Positions 11,774 through 22,098 of a stretch of 64,000 nt of DNA are shown here, one piece after another. The position numbers and the translations under genes are program-made. Numbering within the stretch: the stretch's first letter is position 1; the number at the start of each line of letters is the position of its first letter. This stretch comes from Corynespora cassiicola (lineage: Eukaryota > Ascomycota > Dothideomycetes > Pleosporales > Corynesporascaceae), in NCBI GenBank assembly GCA_022059125.1, contig JAEUWY010000008.1:310001-374000 (forward strand), in the 5' to 3' direction. The notes below the pieces were generated by a model. The model was not told where the DNA came from, made no database searches, and saw nothing but the letters and a program-made list of their open reading frames with translations.

Positions 11774-13294
11774 CTAAAAGGTCATCTTCTGACCCTTGAA
11801 GTCGCCGAAGCCGCCACGGTTGGTGCCGAAGCCGCCACGGCCGCCACGAGCACCACCACGGGGTCCGCCACGACCACCACCGCGACCGCCACCACGGCCG
11901 CCGAAGCCACCTCCGCCACGGCCACGGCCTCCACCGAAACCACCACCACCACCACCGTTGTTGTCACGGGCAGCAGCGTAGTCGATGCGGATGTTGCGGC
12001 CGTCGATATCGGCACCGTTCAGGCCCTCGAGAGCAGACTTGGCCTCATCAACGGAACCGAAGTCGACATAACCGAAGCCCTTGGGCTGGCCACTCTCCCT
12101 GTCGGTAGGCAGAGACACACGGGTGACGTTGCCATACTCAGCAAAGGCCTCCTGGATGGAGTCGTTGGTGGCATTGAACGAGAGGTTGCCAATGAAGAGA
12201 GTGTTGCTGGGAGGGCTCTGCTTGTCGCCATAACGAGCAGCACGGTCGTTGCTCTTCTGGGCACCACCCTGGTTGTTGTTCTGACGGGGGACGCTGTAGT
12301 CGACGTTCATGGCACGACCATCAAGCTCAGCACCCTTCTTGGTCTCGTAGGCCTTCTTGGCAGCCTCGACGGTGGCGAACTCGACGTAACCGAATCTAGA
12401 ACTGTTAGAATTTTTGGCAATGTGAAGAATTTTCAACGACTTACCCCTTGGCACGGCCAGTGGCCTTGTCGGTGATGATGCGGACGCCAGTGATCTCACC
12501 GCACTCCTCAAACTCGCGGTAGAGCCAGTCCTCATCGACGTTCCAGCTCAAGTTGCCGACGAAGAGGTTCTTGACACCCTCAGCTTCGGGCTGAGCCTCG
12601 GTCTTGGACTTCTTCACAACGGGCTCAGCCTCCTCAGACGCCTTGCGCTTCTTGGAGGGAGCCTCGGTCTTCTCCTCTTCGTCGCTCTCGCTAGAGTCGG
12701 AACCGGAGTCGGAAGCAGAGTCGTCAGAGTCAGACGAGTCGTCGGAGGTCTATGGTTGTTAGTACAAGATGACAAGCGCTGGGTGGTGCAACATACAGCA
12801 GCCTTCTTGGTCTCGGCAGCAGGCTTCTTCTTCTCCTCCTCAGACTCGGACTCGGAGCTATCGCTGCTGTCCGACTCAGACTCCTTAGCGGCAGCCTTGA
12901 CGCCGCTGGCCTTGGCCGGAGCAGCCTCCTCGCTGTCGCTGTCGGAAGAGTCGGAGCTGGAGTCGGAGTCAGACTCCTCCTTCGCAGCAGCCTTGGCCTT
13001 GGGAGCGGCCTTCTTCTCGACCTTCTTCTCCTCTTCGCTGGCAGAGCTCTCGCTGCCGGAGTCGCTCTCGCTGGCGCTGGACTCGGAGTCGGAATCAGAC
13101 TCAGGCTCGGGAGTAGGCTCCTTGGCCTTCTTCTTCTTCTTCTCGACCTCCTTAGCGGTGGACTTGGCAATGTCCTTGCTCTTCGACTTGGTGGTCTGAG
13201 TAGGCTTGGTGACACGACCCTCTTTGACGCCAGACTTCTTCAAGTCCTTCTTGGAGGCCTTGGAGTCGGCCTTGGTGACCTTTGTCTTGGACAT
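11774..13294 (-). CDS. NSR1: nucleolin-like protein NSR1/Gar2
   Basis: A nucleolar protein needed for pre-rRNA processing and 40S assembly in yeasts. Exons 13294-12797, 12749-12445 and 12395-11774 are separated by 47- and 49-nt introns with TACTAAC or CTAAC branch sites, giving 474 residues. The layout is diagnostic: a Lys-rich start, long Ser/Asp/Glu blocks to about residue 200 (casein kinase 2-type sites), a basic KKRK patch, RRM1 from about residue 227, RRM2 from about residue 332 (both with RNP motifs such as NLFVGNLS and GFGYVDF), and a C-terminal Gly/Arg-rich GAR tail from about 415. Yeast NSR1 is 414 residues. It is transcribed divergently from ALG6, and the shared 731-bp gap carries an unusual AGCCC(A/T)C array. 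Confidence 0.93.
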
Positions 13295-14025
13295 GGTGAT
13301 GTTGTGTGGGGGAAATCTAGAGAATATTAGTAATTGCGACGACAAGAATATGCAAAATAACAATAGAGGAGACGAGATGATATCTCGCCGCTCGCGCGCA
13401 AGATTCCTGACGGAAAGCGATGCGCGGAAAGCCCACTTCAACTGGATGTCTCAAAATATGAAAAGCCCACAGGTATCTCTCGAGTCCGCGCGAAGCGAAA
13501 AGCCCTCAAGCCCACGGTAGCCCACTGAGCCCACAGAAGAATGGCTTCAAGGCGGCGTGTTCCCACAAATGCCGAGAAGACAAGACGAACCCCTCAGTAG
13601 CGAAAAGCCCTCTGATGAATCTGATGAATCTTGTCGTGCTCTGGCGAGCGACGAATGTCCCCTCTGAATGTGTGTGTTAAGGAAAATTGCCTCAATGCCC
13701 ACTGACTTGATAAAACTTCTGGTAGATAGCAGAGTATTGCACTCTTTGGATAACCCTCAGTAGCCCACGAAAGCCCACGGAAAGCCCTCAAAGCAAGTCT
13801 CGAACGGAGAGAGTTCGAGAAAAAAAGAGTAAAGTGGAAAAGATTGTTGTGGCGGTTGAGAAAAAGCGCGAGGCAGGACCAGACTTTTATCTCAGAAAAT
13901 TTAGGCGGCGGTGGTCCGAGCTCCAAAGGCGGTGTGCGGAACTAGCCCCACCGGGTGGCTAGCGCGCAAAGGGTCAACGTCGTCCGGAAAGCCATGGCAG
14001 CGCTGCTTGAATATCACAATCCCTC
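13295..14025. promoter_or_regulatory. divergent NSR1/ALG6 promoter
   Basis: This 731-bp gap separates two divergent genes. It contains ten copies of AGCCC(A/T)C, all in the same orientation, between 13430 and 13788. Several sit in longer shared contexts (GAAAAGCCC, CTCAGTAGC). No open frame here is convincing. Confidence 0.6.
13430..13788 (+). repeat. AGCCC(A/T)C motif array
   Basis: Ten same-strand copies of the heptamer occur, near 13430, 13464, 13501, 13509, 13518, 13528, 13606, 13761, 13771 and 13782. Spacings vary from about 8 to 155 nt, so this is not a simple tandem repeat. Clustering upstream of a ribosome-biogenesis gene suggests binding sites for a regulator; this is inference. Confidence 0.6.
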
Positions 14026-15835
14026 ATGGCTTCACCACAGACCCACAAGCCTCGCCGGAGGAGAAAGTTCGAAGAGGGCTCGCTGGCCCACGTCACCCAC
14101 GGCACCCTCGACCTCGACTTCAGTACCCATGAGCGTAAGCCCGCATTTCCGCTCGTCGCCTTCCTCTGGCCGGCCAAGGGCACCGTGTCCCAATGGGTCA
14201 CCATCCCATTGATTTTGATGGTCGCCGGCCTGTTCAGGTGGTCGACGAGTCTGTGGGGATACTCTGGATTCCAGTCGCCGCCAATGCACGGGGACTTTGA
14301 GGCACAGCGGCATTGGATGGAAATCACCAAGCATCTTCCCGTGTCGCAGTGGTACTTTTACGACCTCCAATGGTGGGGCCTGGACTACCCTCCCCTGACT
14401 GCATACCATAGCTGGATTCTTGGAATCATGTGGGTATTCACTGAACAGTTTTCGGACGGCAATTGACAGCTGTAGTGGTTCTGCCATCAACCCATCATGG
14501 TTCGCGCTAGACGAGTCGCGTGCCCTCGACGACCCGACGCTCAAGATTTATATGCGGGCAACCGTCTTTGCGTCCGAGTACCTCATCTACGTTCCTGCCA
14601 TTGTCATATTTCTGCGTAGATTCTCTCGAGCCGAACGTGTCAATGTCTGGGAGGCATCCATAGCCCTCGTCGCCATCTTGATGCAGCCCGCGACCATCCT
14701 GATTGACCACGGTCACTTCCAATACAACACGGTCATGCTCGGCTTCACTATTGCTTGCATGTCGAGCTTGGTGGCTGGACGTCATCTTTGGAGCTGCGTC
14801 TTTTTCGTTGGTGCCCTGGGCTTCAAGCAAATGGCCCTGTTTTATGCGCCAGCCGTCTTTGCGTACTTGCTCGGCATTTGCCTCTTCCCACGGATCAACA
14901 TTGTTCGCTTTCTGTCAATCGCTTTGGTGACGATTGCTTCATTCGCCGTACTTTACCTGCCGTTCATTCTCGGTGTGGTGTACGACCAGTACAGCGGCAT
15001 TTCCCAGCGAGACCTTCCACTGCCACCGCTCCTTGCCTCTCTGCCAGTGCACTTGGATGACAGCGCTTGGTACTACCCAGTCGTTCTTCAGCTAGCACAG
15101 TCCGTCCACCGGATTTTCCCCTTTGCCCGGGGCCTGTTTGAGGACAAGGTAGCCAACATTTGGTGCACCATTCACACTTTCCACAAGCTACACAACTATC
15201 CCAGCGCCCTCCTCCAGCGGGCGGCTCTGGTTGCTACATCTGTTTCCATTCTTCCCCCGTGTCTAATCACATTCCTAAAACCAAAAAAGGAACTAGTACC
15301 GTTGGCGTTGGCCACGACCTCTTGGGGCTTCTTCCTCTGCTCTTACCAGGTTCACGAGAAAAATGTACTCCTCCCACTCCTGCCCATGACCGTCCTCCTC
15401 AGCGGCGAAAGAGGGCTACTCCGGTCAGTCCGTGCTTGGGTCGGCCTGGCTAACATGCTCGGCGTCTGGACCATGTTCCCTCTGCTCAAGCGGGATGAGC
15501 TGCGAGTCCCGTACTTTGTCATCACTTTGCTGTGGGCATACCTCCTTGGTCTCCCTCCAGTGTCATTCAGCGCATATCACGAAGGCAGCAGCGACGGCCT
15601 CAATCTTCTCACCAAGATCATCCACTTGAACATCTATGTGGTCCTGGTCGGATGGCACGTACTCGAGGCCTTTGTCGCCCCGCCGTCCAACAAGCCCGAT
15701 CTCTGGGTGGTTGCAAACTCGGTTGTCGGCGCAGGTGGCTTTGGTCTCTGTTACCTCTGGTGCTTGTGGCAGCTGGTGCAAAAGAGCGAGCTGTTTGGCA
15801 AATCGGGCTCCAAAGAAAAGGGCAAGACGCAGTAA
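14026..15835 (+). CDS. ALG6: ALG6 alpha-1,3-glucosyltransferase
   Basis: An ER-membrane enzyme that adds the first glucose to Man9GlcNAc2-PP-dolichol, using dolichyl-phosphate glucose, in N-glycan precursor assembly. Exons 14026-14429 and 14476-15835 flank a 46-nt intron and give 587 residues. GT57-family signatures are clear: the luminal motif GDFEAQRHWMEIT near residue 90 and WWGLDYPPLTAYHSW near 117-131, followed by NPSWFALD. The acidic residues in these loops are the expected catalytic sites. About ten hydrophobic segments follow. The EAQRHWMEIT and GLDYPPLTAY wording fits ALG6 better than ALG8, where the equivalent region reads differently. The splice choice restores the conserved LG-I-I-GSAINPSW run. 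It is divergent from NSR1. Confidence 0.93.
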
Positions 15836-16074
15836 GGAAGTGGACGTTTTGTGTTCGATTAGTAGAACGTCTTCGAGATACCCAATTTTTAAAAAGAGTC
15901 AATGGAGGGAAGATTATTGGATCATTATCTACGTGTGCAGTCGTCGTACCGCCACCGCAAATGCCCAACTGGGAATCTATTGTTTCTCCTACAATGCTGA
16001 CGCCGTGACCATGCCGTATATTGTACAATTCCCCCGTCCATTGCGTGCTATCGTACATCCGTGCGCCGGCACAA

Positions 16075-16414
16075 TCATATCTTGAAGCCGTAGCCTGCCA
16101 TGCAGTCCTTGTACTTGTTGACGAGGTCGACGCATTCCTCCTGGGCGTTGTTGGAGTTGGAAAAGAGCATGCACTCGTCGCGCTTGGCCTTTTCATCCGT
16201 GCAGACGCAGCATGGCTGGCCGTCTCATCAGCAATTGGACTGGGAACGTTGGGGCCCATGGCCTCATACCTTAGGCTTTGCCGGCGCGCCGGAGGAGGAC
16301 TTGAGTTCGGCTGCGGGAGCAGGGGGAGCTGGCGCTGCATACATATTAGCATACGATGTCGTCGCATTGGCGAATATTGCCCAGCAAGCACTTACTTGAC
16401 TGTCCGGAGCCCAT
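16075..16414 (-). CDS. COX17: COX17 copper chaperone
   Basis: A small copper carrier of the mitochondrial intermembrane space that hands Cu(I) to Sco1 and Cox11 for cytochrome c oxidase assembly. Three exons (16414-16396, 16334-16270, 16215-16075), with 61- and 54-nt introns, encode 74 residues. The first exon is only 19 nt, so simple frame scanning misses the gene. The diagnostic metal site PCCVC lies near residues 28-32. It is followed by twin CX9C-type cysteines (RDECMLFS and EECVDLV...KDCMAGYGFKI), and the terminus matches Cox17 almost word for word. The N-terminus is Ala/Pro-rich. It is divergent from RNA1 across 340 bp. Confidence 0.95.
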
Positions 16415-16754
16415 TGTAGCGAGTGAATCGAGGTGTTGGGTGGATTGCTAATCGGCGGCGCGCTGGATAACTTTCTCAACTTCGCTCATGTCATCCAGAC
16501 TTGGCACCCGACATCCCTGCATTTTGGGGGGAGGGCCCGACCGCCACCGGCCGCGTGCAGGGATTCCGGCCCCAGGCAGGGCCAAATAAACCCCACCACC
16601 ACGCCAAAACAATTCTTCTCCCACAACGCCGCCCGCTCGACAAGCCTTGCCCTCTCTTCTCTCTCTATCCCTGCTGCTCGAGCCCCAGTATCTTTACCCC
16701 CCTCCACTGTTTGCGAACACACAAAAACTCAAACCGCGTCTTTCCTTGCGCACA
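16415..16754. promoter_or_regulatory. divergent COX17/RNA1 promoter
   Basis: A 340-bp gap between divergent starts. It is pyrimidine-rich on the RNA1 side (about 16620-16720), as is usual before fungal transcription starts. No specific operator was recognised. Confidence 0.5.
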
Positions 16755-18234
16755 ATGTCTGGTTCCAAGATCTTCTCTCTCGAGGGCAAGGGCCTGAAGC
16801 TAGATACCGCCGAGGACATCGAGCCGCATATCAAGGAGCTGAGGGACAATGCCGATGTGGAGGAGGTGCGGTTCCTTGGTAACACGCTCGGTATTGGGGC
16901 CAGCGAGGCTCTGGCAAAGGTTTTGGAGACCAAGAAGAAACTCCAGGTATGTTTACCCCACCATGACTCCCCCAGACAGTGCGGGCGCATCCATGCACAC
17001 ACGCGCAGGAACATGCAAGGCGAAAAGTGTGGAGACTTTATGCATGCCTGTATCGGTTCATGTCTATGTCCATGATATCTTGACATACTTACTCCTCGCC
17101 ACCAACAAATAAACAAGGCGGAACTAACCGATTGTTTACCAGGTCGCAAACTTCGCCGACATCTTCACCGGCCGTCTCCTTTCCGAAATCCCCACCGCGC
17201 TGTCGCATCTCTTGACCTCCCTCCTCACGCTGCCGAACCTCTACACCGTAAACCTCTCCGACAATGCCTTCGGGCTCAACACCCAGGCGCCCCTTGTCGA
17301 CTTCCTCTCCAAGCACGTCCCCCTCCGCCACCTGATCCTCAACAACAACGGCCTGGGCCCCGCTGCCGGAGTGCTGGTCGCTGATGCGCTCACAGCCCTC
17401 GCGGAGAAGAAGGATGCGGCCAGGAAGGACGGCCAGGACGTCCCCTACCTCGAGACCATAATCTGCGGCCGCAACCGCCTTGAAAACGGCAGCATGGCCG
17501 CATGGGCAAAGGCCTACGCCGCGCACACGGGCATCAAGGAGGTCAAGATGGTGCAGAACGGCATCCGCCAGGAGGGCATCACCCACCTCCTCACAAACGG
17601 CCTCTCGCACTCGGCCAAGCTTGAGACGCTGGACCTCCAGGACAACACCTTCACGGCCACGGGCGCAAAGGCCCTCAGCAACGTCGTGGGCGGCTGGGCT
17701 GACCTCAAGGAGCTCGGCGTGGGCGACTGCCTGCTGAGCCGCCGTGGCGGCATCTCTCTCGCCGCCGCCCTCGCAAAGGGCAAGAACCCCAAGCTCGAGG
17801 TCCTACGCCTCCAGTTCAACGAGATCAACTCAAAGGGCGTGGCCGGCCTCGCAGACGCGCACACCAAGCTCCCCGCCCTGCGCCGCGTCGAGCTCAACGG
17901 CAACCAGTTCGACGAGGACGACGCCGGGCTCGCCAAGCTCCGCGATGCCCTCGAGGAGCGCAAGGACGCTGCCGACGGCAAGGGCGAGGACGATGAAGAG
18001 TACTGGGGCATTGACGAGCTGGAGGATCTCGAGAGCGAGGACGAGGACGAGGAGGAAGACGACGATGAGGCCAAGAAGGGCAGCGATGAAGAGGACGAGG
18101 GCGTCGAGGTCGAGGAAAAGGCCGCGAGGGAGTTGCTGGCCGCGGAGCAGGCAGAGCAGCAGAATGTGCCGCAGGAAAAGGACAAGAAGGTCGATGATCT
18201 GGCGGATGCCTTGGCCAAGACGCAGATCAAATAA
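16755..18234 (+). CDS. RNA1: Ran GTPase-activating protein RNA1
   Basis: The cytosolic activator of Ran GTP hydrolysis that sets the direction of nuclear transport. Exons 16755-16946 and 17143-18234 (intron 196 nt, longer than most here) give 427 residues. The protein is a leucine-rich-repeat crescent: repeated units such as LHHLILNNNGLGP-like, IICGRNRLENGSM, VKMVQNGIR and LDLQDNTFT match Schizosaccharomyces Rna1 closely. The loop DIFTGR, with Arg75, corresponds to the arginine known to be essential for activity in fission yeast. The last 90 residues are a Glu/Asp-rich tail that binds Ran in homologues. Length compares with 386 in S. pombe; the excess is in the acidic tail. Confidence 0.95.
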
Positions 18235-18618
18235 GTCTGTGGTTGGGTCACCGGGGCCTTTTTGGTGTATTGGAGTATGTATATGGTTTGGACGGCTGGA
18301 TGTATGGATGGCTAGGTCAGGGTTCGTGGGATGGATGCATCATTGCTTGTGCATATGGCGACAGTTATACCACGGATAGAAATTCAGTTACAAGTTTCAA
18401 TCATGTGTATAGGTATGTGACATCACGGGGGCAAACCTGGGAAGAGGAGAGTAAGTCATTAAGTTGATGTCGAATTGCAGTGGTGAAGACTGCCAAATAT
18501 GCCTCACCTATATATATACAGGTCCAAGACTCAGGTCCATGCTTTTGATCCCCTAGCCATGCTGTGGGGAATGCCCACACGGTGCCACACAAAGTTCAGT
18601 GAATGCTCTATAACGTAT
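18235..18618. other. convergent 3' intergenic gap
   Basis: A 384-bp gap between the stop codons of two convergent genes. It is moderately AT-rich and holds nothing recognisable beyond probable 3' UTRs. Confidence 0.5.
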
Positions 18619-19416
18619 TCAACGCTCGCTAACCTCAGTGGGACCCTGATTTCCCTTGACCTTGACGCCCTTATCGCACTTGCCGCTGGAGCTGCAGCAG
18701 GAGGACTTGACAGAGTCGAGGGCGGAATCGCCAGAGCTAGGAATGAATTTGCGCTCGCGCTTGGCGGCAATGGACTGAGCATGGGCAGTGAGGCCGCCCT
18801 TCTCAGTGTGACCATGAGCGCGCGCCTCGAGGGAGTGCAGATGGTTGGCCTCGGCTTTGGTGACTGTACCGTGCTCTACCTTGGGCTCAAGCTTGGCGAA
18901 TTCCTTCTGCAGCTCTTTCTCGAGTTCGGGATGAGGGCGGTTGCGGAGGCCAACAGCGTTTTGCATCTCTAGAGACTTGTCGGTATATAGTGGATTTGAA
19001 ATGGGAGTGTGCTTACGATTGACAATGTTCTGGGTGATACTAAGCATCTCGGGAGTGACTGCCTCGGGAGAGGTGTCTACGGCGACTTGGAGGTCCTTGA
19101 CGAGAGTGAGGATGGATGCGTGCGGCATTCCAAGCGCAGACTTGTCATCGTGGAGCTCGGGGTTGGCAATGGCGAGGGCCTCTACGGCGGAGATGATGCG
19201 TGCGGAGTGAGGATTGGAGGCGTTGAAGTTCTCGCTGAGGCGGCGGGCATCATCCGGAGTGATGGACAAAGGGTCCTCCTTGAGCTTGCCGACGACGGAT
19301 TGCATGTCGGATTGGATCTGGTCACTGTCATAATCTGACTCGGTTTCGCTCTCGCTCAACCTCGCATCATCCATGGCGAAGAAGGGACTTACTGTTGACT
19401 GCGGGACAATAGACAT
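18619..19416 (-). CDS. SMP-domain-like stress protein
   Basis: The frame from ATG 19416 gives 265 residues without splicing. A 48-nt segment at 18969-19016 begins GTAAGC and ends CTAG, and is probably an intron; removing it keeps the frame and leaves 249 residues. The protein is hydrophilic, with an acidic Ser-rich start (SESETESDYDSD). It contains two stretches resembling the seed-maturation-protein (SMP) repeat, one around ITPDDARRLSENFNA and a better one around VTKAEANHLHSLEARAHG. The tail is Cys/Lys-rich (CCSSSGKC). SMP proteins in fungi are LEA-like and associated with desiccation or spore stress; that role is inferred from the family. The start is uncertain because a GTAAGT lies a few codons after this ATG. 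Confidence 0.7.
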   Translation of the reverse strand: MSIVPQSTVSPFFAMDDARLSESETESDYDSDQIQSDMQSVVGKLKEDPLSITPDDARRLSENFNASNPHSARIISAVEALAIANPELHDDKSALGMPHASILTLVKDLQVAVDTSPEAVTPEMLSITQNIVNRKHTPISNPLYTDKSLEMQNAVGLRNRPHPELEKELQKEFAKLEPKVEHGTVTKAEANHLHSLEARAHGHTEKGGLTAHAQSIAAKRERKFIPSSGDSALDSVKSSCCSSSGKCDKGVKVKGNQGPTEVSER

Positions 19417-22098
19417 GGTTTCGACTAAACGGTGGATACAGAAGAGTGTGTAGAAGGCTGGGGACTGCAAGTGGAAGAGTGGAGGGTGGTGGTAGAAGTT
19501 AGAAGGTAGGAGGGGAGACGAGTGGTTGATTTTGAGTGAGAGAGCAAACAGACTGGGCGTGGAAGGCGCGAGCGACACTTCACTGCGCAGCATCAGGTAA
19601 CTGCCCAGCGCAGCAACAGCAATAAAGTCAGGGCGAAGAGTGTCATGATGTTCCGAAGACAGTGAAATCGATTCATCCAGGCAAGGTAATACGAGTCTTG
19701 ACTGATGTGCCTGCGACAGTCAATTTGGGCACTTTCAGTTATATTCCGCAAAATGACATTTTGATATTGAGAAACATGATTGGATGAGAAATAGACATGG
19801 AATCTTTACTTCCAAAAGGAAAGAACTGTGGAACAATTTAGCCCTAGCTCTGCAGACTTTGTGCATGAAGAAATCGTCTAGGTGGGTCAATCTCATTGAC
19901 CTACGGTTCCAGACCTTTTGCGAGGCATTGTTCGGACTATGTCAAGATACTCACAGCTGGGTAGGTGTCGAAGTATAATGATAGAAAGACCCATGAACTG
20001 CTGTCCCCGCCTAAAAGAATACAACCTTGGAACGATTCTACAGTCCGTCGAGCAATGCGTCAAAGTCAAGATGCTGCCATTCAGTCCTGTAGACATTGCA
20101 TTTGCGCCAGCCACAAAGGGCTCGAGGTCTTGCAGCCATCAAAAATCAACATTGACGGTTTCGGATCCTTGCAGCATGTGGAGTTTCAACTCGATGACTA
20201 ATGTGGTGCCGGATGGTGGGATGGACACGGGATGTGGTCAAGGTTGTCAACCTAGTTGTATGGTTTTCAGGCGGTAATAAGCTTGAATAATAGGACAAGG
20301 TGCAGCATCTCGATCAGTACAACAGGCCTAGCCCTGTGACCTTTTGCATACGAGCCTGCATGCGACTACGTGTTGCGGCAATCACTGCCCGAATACGGCA
20401 TGTTCACATGCCTCGGTTGGAGGGACAGAGTTGCGACGGACGGTAGCAAAAGAAAGCAAAGCACCCGCCCGAAAGTCTACCAGCAGAAACGCAGTGGGCA
20501 CATGTGCGCTCGTCCAAAAAGCGCCGGGTTCGTCCGGAGAGTAATGGTGCACCGCAGAGCAACTGGCGGTCACAGACGGAATGCTTCAGCATGGCTATGA
20601 CACAATGGCACCCACGCAGTAGGTAGACGAGATGCCGATGCTCGCCCTAGGCTGGGTTCTCCACACGGGACCCGGGGCCACAACACGTCGCCGTGTACAT
20701 CATGGTGATGATTGGGCCCATGGCCAACTCGGCGGCTGTCGGACCATCAGAAATGGTCAGCTCCCCCAGCGTCCGGGTGCGGTGTACGGGCTTCAGCAGG
20801 GCTGGGCGCTGCGGTGCGGTGGGATTTAGCTCAAGAGGTCAAGACGCGCGAAGGCGGGCAGGAAGCACACGATCTGCTCGATCTCTGGAGAAAAATTGGA
20901 GACGCGTCGATTCGCGGTGGATGAGTACGCTGGAGGTCAGTCGCAGATCGTTGGGCATGTCCCCCACGCCCACAGGCGCGACGCCATCCAAGACGAGGCG
21001 CTCAGGGGTCACCCAGACGGATCGGCGGGCGTGCCTTGCCGCAAGCCACGGACCGTTTGGAACAGGCTATGCGATAACGACGCCGCAGAGGGTGTGCCTG
21101 TTGGATGCCGCTGCGGGCGCGATAAGAAGCAGAGGCTTCGAGGCGTTGTCGTCGTCGCCGTCGCCGTCGCCGTCGCTGCCTGCAAGGGCAGGCTTCGGAC
21201 GAATTGGATGGATTATCGGCTGACACTGGGACCTGCAGGCTGCGCGGGCTGCATGATTGCGTGACAGACGAGCTGTTGGCGACTTGGAGGCTTGACCCGG
21301 GCAGCGCCAGCCATACACGTCCCGGCAGCCGTCCCTAGAGACGGGCGACGAGCATCGGGGAAAAGTTTTCAAAACGCTGTTCTTCCCAACAGCGAAAAGC
21401 GGCTCCACCAACGAGCGCCATCGACGTCGGTCGTGCTGCCACTGCTCCGAGCCGCGACCTGTCCACAGGCGGCGACCCAGTTTTCTGCGGCCACTCAGTG
21501 GCATGGCGATGCGTATCGGGGTCTCTTGTCGAAATGAAGATCGATGATCAGGGTAGTCCCCAAAATAATCGCGGACCACACGCTGCGCTTGGTGTTGGGA
21601 GGGATGCCAGCCCTCGCGCCGCTCCTCTTATCACTGCTGTCCCCCATATTTCTTTGATCCCTCGCCGCTCGTCGTCCATCCCCATTCCCTTGCCCAACCA
21701 TTCCGCCCATCGCTCCCCCCCAGGACCCGCTCGTTTCCTAGTTTCATTTTTCCATCAACGTTTGCTGCTGATCCAGCGTCGGAGGAGGGCCACGACGTCA
21801 TCGCCTCTTCAGGCATACTCGCCTAGTCTCCTTCTAGCAATCCGCCCAAAATAATATAATCCTCCACCCATACCCTCACTTTTGCATATCTTTTCCCGCA
21901 CCCTACACCCCGGGCCCACGTCAATTCCCCGACGACAGGCCCGATTCACTCGCTCAACAATTGCACGCTGCCGCTTCGGCTTCGTCGGACCATTTGATAC
22001 ACGCTACGCGCGTGTATAACGGGACCTGCAGGCCGTGGTACCTCACGACCAACCATATCAAAAAACTCCATTCCGCTCTTCAGCACCTCGCCGCGACC
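19417..22098. other. long intergenic region
   Basis: A 2.7-kb divergent gap. Bases 21640-22098 are pyrimidine-rich and probably promoter and 5' UTR of the MscS gene. A minus-strand stretch at about 20826-21230 reads like protein in one frame apart from one stop, but no domain is recognised. The remainder holds nothing I can name. Confidence 0.5.

Noticed and set aside
13600..13625. Two TGATGA words resembling box C of a snoRNA near NSR1
   Set aside because: The preceding base is not a purine, and no properly spaced box D or terminal stem was found.
20693..21223. 176-residue plus-strand open frame
   Set aside because: Ser/Arg-rich with no motif; the opposite strand looks at least as protein-like, so neither was called as a gene.
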